The notes beneath the pieces are model-generated. The model worked only from the letters and a program-made list of their open reading frames with translations, had not been told where the DNA came from and did no database searches. 64,000 bases of DNA, taken from assembly GCA_947652115.1 (NCBI GenBank), contig OX393562.1, positions 32,753,139 through 32,817,138 of the forward strand. Reading direction: 5' to 3'. Below are positions 55,714 through 64,000 of the stretch, one piece after another. The stretch comes from Blastomussa wellsi (taxonomy: Eukaryota; Cnidaria; Anthozoa; Scleractinia; Plerogyridae). The position numbers and the translations under genes were made by a program. Position 1 is the stretch's first letter; the number at the start of each line of letters is the position of its first letter.

Positions 55714-56019
55714 GTGGGAGGCGCAGTGGCCTAATGGTTAGTGCGCTGGGCTCTGGATCGGACGGTCCGGGTTCGAGTCCTGGCCGGGGCACTGCGTTGT
55801 GTTCTTGGGCAAGACACTTTACTCTCACAGTGCCTCTCTTCACCCAGGTGTACAAATGGGTACCGGCGAATTTACTGCTGGGGGGTAACCCTGCGATGGA
55901 CTAGCATCCCATCCAGGGGGGAGTAGAAATACTCTCTGTCGCTTCATGCTTCGGAAACCGGGGATAAGCTCCGGCCTGATGGGCCACTAGGCCCGACAGC
56001 AGACTTACCTTACCTTAAC
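55714..56019 (+). mobile_element. Full-length tRNA-derived SINE with 13-bp target duplication
   Basis: Starts gtgggaggcgcagtggccta, followed by a B-box gggttcgagtcc, then a conserved body (ttcttgggcaagaca, cacccaggtgtacaaatggg, ggtaaccctgcg, gggccactaggcc) and an 'acctt' repeat tail. Perfect direct repeats ttagtcctcgtta flank it (55701-55713 and 56020-56032). Other copies of the family are at 5770, 9613 and 19030. Confidence 0.93.
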
Positions 56020-56133
56020 TTAGTCCTCGTTATTACATTTTCAAAAAACTAAGTGTATGAGTACATAAAATGTTCAGAGGGAAGAAGGGCCTCCTCGTCT
56101 ATCCTTTCAAGTGACTACCTTACCTTACACTAA

Positions 56134-56592
56134 CAGACTCGTACCCAGTCGCTATTTACGGCTTCTGGGGCGAGAGAAGATCGGATACTAGTGAAGATGG
56201 GGCGCGCGCGGGGTTTCATGGGTAGGAACGCGCCTAGTACTTTCCGACACTGCGGTAAAACACACTGCGCACGCACATGACTTCACTATTTCTCGAGGTG
56301 GTCATAGTCAGCAAGGGAGGCCATGATACATCGACGGCATAATTTTAGTCCAAACGTGCGAACGTACGAGCTTGTAACAAAAATTAGAAGCAAAATTATG
56401 AAGGCGGAAATCGAGAGGTAAATAAACATAAAACAATCTAGCTTAAGTATAAATCTTAACCTTGAATATTCAGGGTTTCCTTAAAATTAGCCAAAATGTT
56501 CACATTCTATCGTTTTTCCGCAGTGTCGTCTTTCCTAGTATCCAATCCTCTGTCATTCCTTGAACCGTAAATAGCGACTGGGTACGAGTCTG
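56134..56592. mobile_element. TIR element (MITE), 459 bp
   Basis: Ends CAGACTCGTACCCAGTCGCT and its inverse, with pairing continuing through 'atttacgg'. Flanks cactaa and cactga may be a diverged target duplication. No transposase. Confidence 0.8.
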
Positions 56593-57222
56593 CACTGATA
56601 AGACGACCAAAAAGCATAACAAAGATAAAGCGTTCAATGAATCTTTTATGACCTTTGCTTAGGGCACGTTATTCAAGGTACAGTCCACTCACTTCATTGG
56701 CTAGTCGGTTGTGAAGGAAACGGTTGCCGAGAAGAAAACAGAAGGCCAGTAATTTACAAAAATGTTTTACTAACACGGTTAACGTTGAACCAAGTACTGC
56801 CGAGTGATGCATTGCTTTTATAAAATCATGACAGATAAGGGATCTAAAGCGGTCCACTGGATAAACATCAAAGCAGAGATTCATCCCATCAGGGCTAGGC
56901 CGAAAATTGTTCATATTGTCCTCAGTTGGGAAAAAGATAAATCAGCAATCCAACCGAAAATACACCGCAGGTCACCGCAAGCACAACTCTTTTAATGAAG
57001 ACAGCATCGACTGCAAACGTTACAACGATCACACATCAAATCTTCCAAGAGCCCAAATATCTAGTGCCATCATTCAGCAAGTCGTTACGTTAATATGGTA
57101 CCATGGAAACGTTACGTTGTTTAGCAACCTCTCCGACGAAACTCGGGATCTTGAAAACCAGAATTCTGTCAGCAAACGTTTTTTATATATCTCAACTGAT
57201 CAGCGCACATTAAGATTGTCCG

Positions 57223-59508
57223 TTACTGTACATCACTGTCTTCAGTATCGACTATCGGAAGCATGGTTCTCCAGCGGGCCCCGCGATTTTTCTTTGGTGT
57301 GGTCTTTTTCCGTTTGGCGGAACTCGATGGCGAGTTGTCGCTGCCGCTTTTGCCTTCCTTTGATAAGCTTTGATTAGCAGCCGCGCCTGGCTGTTGACCA
57401 ACGGTTTCCTCACCTTGGGCCGTTGTGGCGTCAGCGCCTTCTTGCACGCCAAGCAAGGAAGGCTGCGATTCATCGACAGAGTCGCTCGAGTTTACAACTA
57501 GAGTCAGCGTTATTTCATTGCTGTTATCCGCTTCGATATCTGAGTTCAATGTGTTATCTCTGTTGATTGATACCTTAGCTTTCCGTGAATACGTTTGGCG
57601 AGTGATTTTTGCAGCACTCATTTCCCTTGCACGGCGCTTTGGCGGCGAATAATCGCTAACAACAGAATCATCATCAGACGATAAATCATCCTCGGAAGAA
57701 GCAGACGAATCCCAACTTTCAAGAAGCTTACTCCGTTTTGATGCACAAGTATTGGGAGTGTGGGTGGAGGTTCGCTTCACGGGAGTAGCCTTTCTCTTGC
57801 TCTTACGCGTGTTACATGCACTAGGTAGTGATAACGATCTTGATATCTCTTGCAATGACACCAACTGAGAAGCTGCCACAACAACATCGTTTGGCCTTGA
57901 CGGGCCGTCCAGCTGCCTTGTTGTAGTCTCCTCCTTCCTTATAGCGGACCCTTGCCCCACAATACACATCTGCTGAGCTGGGGTCGAAAGCGATGCTGAT
58001 GAAGCCATCCTCACTGCAGCTAGCCCGGGCCGCTTACGTCTTGGGGGTTCCTTTTCAAGCTGCGCTGCAGGTTTTCGCTTACGAGCTGCAGAGTTAACAG
58101 TGCCATCAGAGCGCAGTTTTTTTGGTGGAGGATGCCTTTCAGCAAAGACGGGCCCAATTTGAGGAGAACCCCTGACAGCGATTTTAGAGAGAAGAGCCGG
58201 CCACAAGAAAAGGCTCTTGAATCGAGAAGATAGCATTTTGTACTCGTGCGAATTCCTATAAGAAGTGTTGTTTAAACGTGGAATCCCCGGCACAATCCTC
58301 TCTTGGCTAGTGTTCTGATTGAGCGATCTGTTATGTTTATCGTTATTTGTTTCAGTATGCACGGGAGCAACCCCACCTTGTACTCGACTGGTATCTCCAC
58401 TTGACGATACTGTTGCTTCCCCTCCATTGTTAGGTTCAGAAACTTGAATCTGCCGTGATCCCGTTTTATCATTTGTTGGCATTTGAGTACCTCCTGCATC
58501 TAGTCGAGAGTCATTAATTGATAACCGACCCTCCGTGACACCATCAGTTGATTGTTTACCTATTTCTAACACATTTTCTCGCTCTGTGTCAAGTCTCCGT
58601 GCAGATGAAACCACGTGAGCGTTACTTACTGTTGAAACCACCCTGGTTTTACTATCACGTGACGGATGCACAATATATTTTTCGGTATCCTCATTTGGTT
58701 GAATGGTCTGCTCGGAGTTTCCTGCCGATTCTACAACGCCACCACGAGCCTCGTTTGAAGTGTCACGAGTCTCGTTCCCGTTAACACACGTGACACCTGA
58801 CCCCTTGTTGCTATGACTACCGGATAAGCCTTCTGCAGAAAAGGGCTGACATGCTAGTGAGCCAGCAGTGTTTACTGCCGGAGCTGTGTTCAACATGGCA
58901 GCTATTTGCTGCAAATGTGGACGGAGCAATAGAAGTGATTTGAATGATTTTAGCGTTGTGAAGCACGGTGGAAGAGGAGGAATTGCTGGTGCTCGTCTGC
59001 GTGTTGCCTGGTTTGTCGAGGGCCCAGCGGCAGTTGTCGGCTTCTCTGTAGTTGATTCATTTTCAGCCTCCACTCGGTTCGTGTTTGTAAGAGCATGCGC
59101 ACTTGGCGTACCACTAGTGTTCACGTCGCTCGAGATATCTGCGCCAACAGTTGACTCCGTATCTGTGCTTTTAACTGCCTCGTTTCTATTACTTTTACTG
59201 CAGTTTCCTTCAACTAATGTCTCGTCAGCTTCTTGCGCTTTTTCTCGATTTTCTTCCCCACGGCCTCCGGCCTCAGTTTTCGCGGACGACTGAGGATTAG
59301 GAAAGTCAGAGCTGACATTTGCTTGCTGGCTTTCCTGGCCTCCAGCACCACCATTTTGAACCCGGGACTGTTGATCGCCTAAGCTATTTTTGTCAAGCCC
59401 TGCAGTGTTTCCAGCGTCAGCGGAGACCGTGGAGGGCGTGGGGGTCGATGACGCTGGTGAAGACTTTTGAATGGCTTGAAGAACTGTTGGAATGTCGATA
59501 CTGAACGC
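57223..59508 (-). CDS. Unrecognised nuclear-type protein, last exon
   Basis: Acceptor TCTATCCATAG precedes GCGTTCAGTATCG. The frame is open for 761 codons to the TAA at 57223-57225. Hydrophobic motifs lie at TLKSFKSLLLLRPHLQQIA (58900-58956) and LSSRFKSLFLWPALLSKIA (58177-58233). A gene-sized uninterrupted frame with low-complexity composition supports real coding. Confidence 0.88.
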   Translation of the reverse strand, partial: AFSIDIPTVLQAIQKSSPASSTPTPSTVSADAGNTAGLDKNSLGDQQSRVQNGGAGGQESQQANVSSDFPNPQSSAKTEAGGRGEENREKAQEADETLVEGNCSKSNRNEAVKSTDTESTVGADISSDVNTSGTPSAHALTNTNRVEAENESTTEKPTTAAGPSTNQATRRRAPAIPPLPPCFTTLKSFKSLLLLRPHLQQIAAMLNTAPAVNTAGSLACQPFSAEGLSGSHSNKGSGVTCVNGNETRDTSNEARGGVVESAGNSEQTIQPNEDTEKYIVHPSRDSKTRVVSTVSNAHVVSSARRLDTERENVLEIGKQSTDGVTEGRLSINDSRLDAGGTQMPTNDKTGSRQIQVSEPNNGGEATVSSSGDTSRVQGGVAPVHTETNNDKHNRSLNQNTSQERIVPGIPRLNNTSYRNSHEYKMLSSRFKSLFLWPALLSKIAVRGSPQIGPVFAERHPPPKKLRSDGTVNSAARKRKPAAQLEKEPPRRKRPGLAAVRMASSASLSTPAQQMCIVGQGSAIRKEETTTRQLDGPSRPNDVVVAASQLVSLQEISRSLSLPSACNTRKSKRKATPVKRTSTHTPNTCASKRSKLLESWDSSASSEDDLSSDDDSVVSDYSPPKRRAREMSAAKITRQTYSRKAKVSINRDNTLNSDIEADNSNEITLTLVVNSSDSVDESQPSLLGVQEGADATTAQGEETVGQQPGAAANQSLSKEGKSGSDNSPSSSAKRKKTTPKKNRGARWRTMLPIVDTEDSDVQ

Positions 59509-61071
59509 CTATGGATAGAAATGGATAGTGTCAAGTCATTCGACATTTGCCTTCAAGACGGGGGGTCTCAACTCTAAGAAGGGCTGTTTCGGGACGAAAA
59601 CAAAATTCTTCCGGGAATCTAAAGATTTTGCTGGGAATCGGGAGGCTTGGAAAAATTTCCGGGAAAACACGAAGTAATGAAGTTAAAATATCGGGAATTT
59701 TGAGACTTTTTGGGGAATTTCTCTCAAATATTCGGGACGATATTCCAGATTTTCGGGAGGAATTTTATTCACACACGGTACTGTCGAAACAGCGTTTGTT
59801 AGAGCTCTCACCCCCCCCCCCCCCCCCCCCCGTTTCAAGCATAGATTATCGTAATTTTGTTCAGGATCAAATCATTCTCTAAGAAAAAACACAAGCGTCG
59901 AAAGGGGAAACGATAAAGTGAACAACACGAGCTTTATCCTGTTCACCTGAAGGAGAAGGGAAAATGGCCCTAACGCGCCAGACACCATGACCTGCTTCTC
60001 TCCGCTTGCACTTTCGGTGTGTCGTTTCTCTCGTTTTTCTTCGACTTGCTTCCGTTTGGAGATCTGTTTGTTTTGCATCAGTACACGGTGATGTGGCTGC
60101 TGAACTCTGCTCCTGTTACCGCCCTGTGAGGAGATGGAACGCGTGATACAGAGTTACACTGATCTGGTGGAAGTGACGAAGAATTCAAAGGAAGTAAAAT
60201 TACTTGTGTTTATTTTGCTGAAAACTTCTTAATGCTGTTTTTCAACAGTTGGCAACTTTATGCAACATGGTGTTGATACAGCAAGAACTGCAGAACTATA
60301 AATAAAGCACTCGAACAACCAACGACAGATAGAAGGGACGCATGGATGCACGAGCGAACGGACGAACAGAGGAACGACGGAACGAAAGAATGGACAAGCC
60401 AGCGAACCAACGAATGAATGAGGGAATAGCGAGCCAATGAAGGAATGGGAAGGCCAGAGACAAAGGAATACACAAAGTCGAACGAAAAAGCAAGTTAAAT
60501 TTGCTCCAAAATTAACTATCTGGAGTCTCATGCATTACAGAACACTGAATGTTAAGGTAAGGAAACTAACCGCTTTCCTGATCCGCTGGTTCTTCTTGGA
60601 CTCGGAGGAACCTTCCTCCTCTCCATCATTCTCGCAATCAGTGCCCTCGTCTTCACCGCCACCACTCGCTGTATTTCGCTTTTTGCTTGGAGTCTTCTGT
60701 CTGGAATCTTCCTCGGCATGCCCTTTTTCAGCTTCTCTCCTGGCCGCTTCTCGTTTCTCCGCTCGTTTCTTCTCTCTGAATCTGGCTCTGGTCGCTCTAC
60801 GTCTCGCCCGAGACTCTTCAATTGGAAGCGGGACTGGACCCTTGCGTTTTCTCTGTTAAAAGAAAAAAGAAAAGAAATTCAAGACACAGTCGATTGGGTA
60901 GTCTCTCTTGTACAAAAGAAGCTGTGGTCACGCAACGGGACAAGCCAAGAAAACTGGAAACGGTTGTGAAGCCTGATATATTCTGTTGTTCTTCTGTGTG
61001 CAATGTTTGTGGAGAATTAGCGAGTGTTTAGTTTCTCTCACCACAACAGGGACATCAGGAATGTCCAGATC
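57223..61071 (-). CDS. Unrecognised Ser-rich, probably nuclear protein (3' exons; 5' end not seen)
   Basis: Three phase-0 exons (61042-61071, 60571-60852, 57223-59508) join to 865 residues. In order they give a short acidic start (DLDIPDVPVV) and a highly charged, helix-prone Arg/Lys/Glu stretch (RRRATRARFREKKRAEKREA). After a Ser/Glu-rich linker come SIDIPTVLQAIQKS and a long disordered Ser/Thr/Asn-rich region. The C-terminal part has basic clusters (KSKRKATPVKR, PPKRRAR, AKRKKTTPKKNR) beside an acidic Ser cluster (SSEDDLSSDDDSVVSD). Two copies of an FKSL-type hydrophobic motif stand out. Basic clusters and acidic serines suggest a nuclear or chromatin protein. I do not recognise the family. 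No start codon is evident, so exons upstream are missing or beyond 64000. Confidence 0.8.
60571..60852 (-). CDS. Unrecognised nuclear-type protein, internal exon
   Basis: A 282-nt, phase 0-0 exon with acceptor CTTTTAACAG and donor GTTAGT. It encodes RKRKGPVPLPIEESRARRRA, a charged stretch, then GGGEDEGTDCENDGEEEGSS and ESKKNQRIRKA. This frame, not the longer overlapping minus ORF, fits both splice sites. Confidence 0.8.
61042..61071 (-). CDS. Unrecognised nuclear-type protein, 30-nt exon
   Basis: Acceptor TTCTTTTCAG and donor GTGAGA enclose ten codons, DLDIPDVPVV, in phase with the next exon. Confidence 0.65.
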
Positions 61072-61278
61072 CTGAAAAGAAAAAAATATATATAAGCTTA
61101 GCGAGGTAGCAGATTCTTTAACGGTCGAAGTGCTGTACTGTAGATCATAAACTAGCGGAAGATATTTTATTTATACTCAATGTCATTGTGTATGGGATAA
61201 CAACACATCAGCAGTGTACTGGGAGAAAGAGGGTGAGGTGGGTATAGTGGAAGTGATTTCAACGAGACCGAGATAAAA

Positions 61279-61286
61279 ATAATAAA

Positions 61287-61358
<72 letters not shown>
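61279..61358 (+). repeat. AAT microsatellite
   Basis: About 26 uninterrupted aat/ata triplets. Confidence 0.95.
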
Positions 61359-61360
<2 letters not shown>

Positions 61361-61581
61361 ACATTATTATCAATATACGTAAATCTTGTTAGTAGTAGTA
61401 GTAATGGTAATAATTAGTAAACTTTTTTTAACTTTTACATTTTATATTTTTTCTACCCGTATTTATCCTTGTAAATTATTATAATAAGACTTTCCTCGTT
61501 ATCTCGCTTTTGGCACTGCAGTCTTTTTAAATTTTTCTGATTGATTGTTATAAATAGTTTTTTGAATTGTAAATAAAGGTT

Positions 61582-61582
<1 letters not shown>

Positions 61583-61658
<76 letters not shown>
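61583..61658 (+). repeat. AAT microsatellite, probable retroelement tail
   Basis: About 25 uninterrupted taa triplets directly after ttgtaaataaaggttg, an arrangement seen at LINE 3' ends. Confidence 0.9.
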
Positions 61659-61719
61659 CTTTATTCAAGGTTTCAAGGTTTTAAACAAACGTTAAAACTT
61701 ACAAGATCCATTTTCAATG

Positions 61720-61901
61720 AAATTAGTAGAAACTCAGTTGTGTTCTATTAGAAATGCTTGAATCTGATTGGTTCGCCGACTGTTTTCTATTCACCGATAG
61801 AAAACGATCAAGCCCTAATTGCTCTTTGAAGGCACGATTTTTCTTGATTTTGGCTTAAAAATACGTAAAATGGCATCTTTTTTTAATGTAATCCTTTCTA
61901 T

Positions 61902-61937
<36 letters not shown>

Positions 61938-61944
61938 TCCCTCA

Positions 61945-61976
<32 letters not shown>

Positions 61977-61981
61977 ATAGA
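61720..61981 (+). repeat. Foldback/MITE-like repeat, intact copy
   Basis: Runs from gtagaaactcagttgtgttc through ctgattggttcgccgactg, atagaaaacgatc and a palindromic end region (gagcgatagtcaactcggc, cgttgactattccctc) to ctcgtagtctaattgtt. Other copies are near 425, 12764, 13320 and 14391. Confidence 0.75.
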
Positions 61982-61998
61982 TTTATCTAAGTGTTTCT

Positions 61999-62258
61999 TA
62001 CAAAAATGCTAAGCTTGCGAGTTTGACTAGCGTCCCACCCATAGGAGTAGCAAAAAGCATTCAACCACTTCATTTTTCCCACTGCAATATACAGTTTACT
62101 TTATTTTTTAGTTCATAGCTATACAGAAATTTAAACAAAGCTCTAATCTATTAAGATGAAAGTAAATTGATGCAAGGAACGAAACAGTCAGTCAGCCTGC
62201 CCCGTTATGTTTTCAACTACCTAATATTTCACTTGTATGATACAACAATTTTGCAAGC
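61999..62258 (+). repeat. Dispersed repeat, partner of 45970-46236
   Basis: See the inverted copy. Its right edge falls inside the ORF at 62167-62622, so the first 30 or so residues of that ORF come from this repeat. Confidence 0.85.
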
Positions 62259-62622
62259 AAACAGACAAGACATGGTGATCAAAGACAAGAAGGAAAGAAC
62301 CTGTCTGCTTATCGATATGTCTATCCCCTCCTTGAAAACAATGGAAAAACTCACAAAGTACAAAGATCTTGAGATTGAAATCGAGAAAACGTGGGGAATG
62401 AAAACAACAACTGTCCCAGTGATCATTGGAGCTTTCGGGCTTGCCAAGAAGGGAACAGAAAACTACATTGGCAAGATCCCAGGCAATATTAGAATAACAA
62501 AGCTACAGAAGACCGTCCTCCTTGGAACTGCTCAAGTACTTAGGAGGACCCTATCCATCAAGAAATCCAGCAGATTTATGACTGCCCTAGGCTCATGGAT
62601 TGAACTCGGCACAGTAAGTTAA
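62259..62622 (+). pseudogene. Retroelement C-terminal ORF fragment
   Basis: The frame reads VIKDKKERTCLLIDMSIPSL, LTKYKDLEIEIEKTWGMKTT, VPVIIGAFGLAKKGTENYIG and LQKTVLLGTAQVLRRTLSIK. I recognise this conserved block from the C-terminal ends of retrotransposon polyproteins in many invertebrate genomes. A GAT/AAT microsatellite follows directly (62624-62742), as for a retroelement 3' end. The upstream RT is absent, so this is a 5'-truncated copy. Confidence 0.65.
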
Positions 62623-62623
62623 A

Positions 62624-62629
62624 ATGATA

Positions 62630-62682
<53 letters not shown>

Positions 62683-62686
62683 AATG

Positions 62687-62729
<43 letters not shown>

Positions 62730-62742
62730 TAATAATAATAGA
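62624..62742 (+). repeat. GAT/AATGAT/AAT compound microsatellite
   Basis: Runs of gat, then aatgat, then aat triplets. Confidence 0.95.
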
Positions 62743-62756
62743 ACATAGTCACAGCT

Positions 62757-62942
62757 TCAATGAACTGTTATAAATAGTTGCTCCTTTGCAGTAAAAAGCT
62801 TACTGCATTCTACATTTACGTTTTCTAAAATGAGATGATTACTGTTCCTAGTGTTACAATGGTTAATGTCATGATTTATTAAATTAAAATAGTTTAAAAG
62901 ATATCTGGGAACTCTGTTTGCAAACCACTCAGAGGGGTTCAT
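62757..62942 (-). pseudogene. LINE C-terminal remnant
   Basis: The minus strand reads NPSEWFANRVPRYLLNYFNL, HDINHCNTRNSNHLILENVN and VECSKLF. An H.YNTR.S..L motif like this is typical of the region after the RT domain in CR1/Jockey-like retrotransposons. It is a short fragment. Confidence 0.45.
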
Positions 62943-63318
62943 TAGGAGAAAGTGGTAGAGGGATTCAAATTTAATGGCTCTGTGTCACGGCTGAGCTTTG
63001 CCAGATAATATTAGTAATAACTTAATTGACCATTCCCCATTGGGGCTTTTCAGAGCCAATGTAAACAAACAATCAAATATTGTAAATAAACTTGTAAAAT
63101 TCATTAATAATTCATAAGGAGTAGATCCAATGCAAAGGTACTATTTAGGTCACATGAATGCTCTGTAAACCCCAATACAAATCAAGAGTAGAATTAACTT
63201 TTGATACAAACTCCTGCTCAGCTGATTAGTATTTATTAACTTTTGATACAGATCTTTACTGATTAAAATGCAAAGCACAATGGAATCGAATAACAATACT
63301 TTGCATTCAATTTATTGT

Positions 63319-63329
<11 letters not shown>

Positions 63330-63358
<29 letters not shown>

Positions 63359-63403
63359 GTATGGGCTTTACAATGGCTCGCCTATCGGCTCGCCATTGTA
63401 AAT

Positions 63404-63437
<34 letters not shown>
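63330..63437. repeat. Small palindrome
   Basis: gatctgtatgggctttacaa and its near inverse ttgtaaatgcccatacagatc surround ggctcgcc...ggctcgcc. Outer parts (gataaaatattcgcg / cgctcatattttatc) also pair. Confidence 0.75.
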
Positions 63438-63439
<2 letters not shown>

Positions 63440-63440
<1 letters not shown>

Positions 63441-63620
63441 ATAACAGGGTTAAGAATCCCAACTGTCAGGAGGCAGACCAGTTGGCTATTAACAAGCTCA
63501 GCTGAGGAGTTGAACTCGGGGCTACCGAGAACAACACCAGCTAGTGGTCAGAACGGGACTCGAACCCGCGACTTATGCATTTCAAGTCCAACGCTCTAAC
63601 CACTCGGCCATGCTGCCTCC
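63440..63620 (-). mobile_element. tRNA-Ser-like SINE
   Basis: In reverse it starts ggaggcagcatggccgagtg with a B-box gggttcgagtccc and continues into non-tRNA sequence (ctcggtagccccgagttcaa, ttaatagccaactggtctg). The lack of a closing acceptor stem shows a SINE and not a tRNA gene. Confidence 0.7.
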
Positions 63621-63682
63621 TAACTCTCTATGAAACTTCTGTTAGCTTCTACAGATCTAAATGACGACACCATAGCCTCATT

Positions 63683-63897
63683 ACAAACAAATACATGTCT
63701 CTCGGGCTTTATAATTAAAAGTTACAAACAAATACATGTCTCTCGGGCTTTATAATTAAAAGTTACAAACAAATACATGTCTCTCGGGCTTTATAATTAA
63801 AAGTTACAAACAAATACATGTCTCTCGGGCTTTATAATTAAAAGTTACAAACAAATACATGTCTCTCAGGCTTTATAATTAAAAGTTACAAACAAAT
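63683..63897 (+). repeat. 41-bp tandem array, five units plus a partial
   Basis: The unit acaaacaaatacatgtctct, then cgggctttataattaaaagtt, repeats with exact 41-bp spacing from 63683. Units are almost identical (one cgg to cag change in unit five), which implies recent expansion. Confidence 0.95.
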
Positions 63898-64000
63898 AAA
63901 CGAGACTAAATTTGAAAACAGTTTCACAAAAACCCACATAGTAATCTGATTGAATCTTCTTGAATTTTTGTCTTGTATTTGCTGTGTTGCAATGTTCCTT

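Noticed and set aside
58868..59293. Plus-strand ORF of 141 codons
   Set aside because: It is antisense to the well-supported 761-codon exon and lacks motifs.
60552..60821. Minus-strand ORF starting MKSLGRDVERPEPDSERRN
   Set aside because: It is out of phase with both neighbouring exons. The overlapping frame (EESRARRRATRARF) fits both splice sites.
63683..63897. CRISPR-like array
   Set aside because: The units are contiguous 41-bp repeats without variable spacers, in a eukaryotic genome.

Overview
This window looks like genomic DNA from a marine invertebrate animal. The best fit is an anthozoan cnidarian such as a stony coral. That is an inference from AT-rich composition, many short phased exons, one E-protein gene with an invertebrate-type structure, and dense tRNA-derived SINEs and foldback elements. 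No species can be named from the sequence alone.

Two protein-coding genes are supported, both on the minus strand. The first runs from a start codon at 42949 down to a stop at 6381. It encodes a class I basic helix-loop-helix E-protein (the TCF3/TCF4/TCF12/daughterless family). About 21 exons can be placed with matching splice phases. They cover the AD1 activation motif, the conserved central segments, the AD2 helix, the basic region, helix 1, helix 2 and the C-terminal arginine-rich signature. The helix-1/loop exon is present twice, at 8062-8164 and 7923-8010. The copies have identical phases and are separated by an intron of only 51 nt. Skipping both or including both breaks the frame, so the sequence predicts two mutually exclusive E-protein isoforms. 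This is reminiscent of vertebrate E12/E47 but has different exon boundaries, and it is the most interesting feature of the window. One short coding segment between 34.6 and 38.7 kb could not be placed with confidence.

The second gene occupies 57223-61071. Three 3'-terminal exons give 865 residues of an unrecognised, Ser-rich, probably nuclear protein. Its 5' exons are not visible here and may lie beyond the right edge.

The rest is intronic and intergenic DNA full of mobile elements. From left to right these include: a 5'-truncated non-LTR retrotransposon nested in a foldback element (0.4-2 kb); a LINE endonuclease remnant (2.6-3 kb); several foldback or MITE elements (7.2, 16.9-17.4, 35.7, 50.2, 51.6 and 56.1 kb); a 2.7-kb TIR transposon with 5-bp target duplications carrying a broken OTU-like protease gene (28-30.7 kb); smaller TIR elements at 26.3, 34.1 and 54.5 kb; at least four copies of one tRNA-derived SINE, one full length with a 13-bp target duplication (55.7 kb); other tRNA-derived heads; and retroelement remnants, trinucleotide microsatellites and a 41-bp tandem array at the right end.
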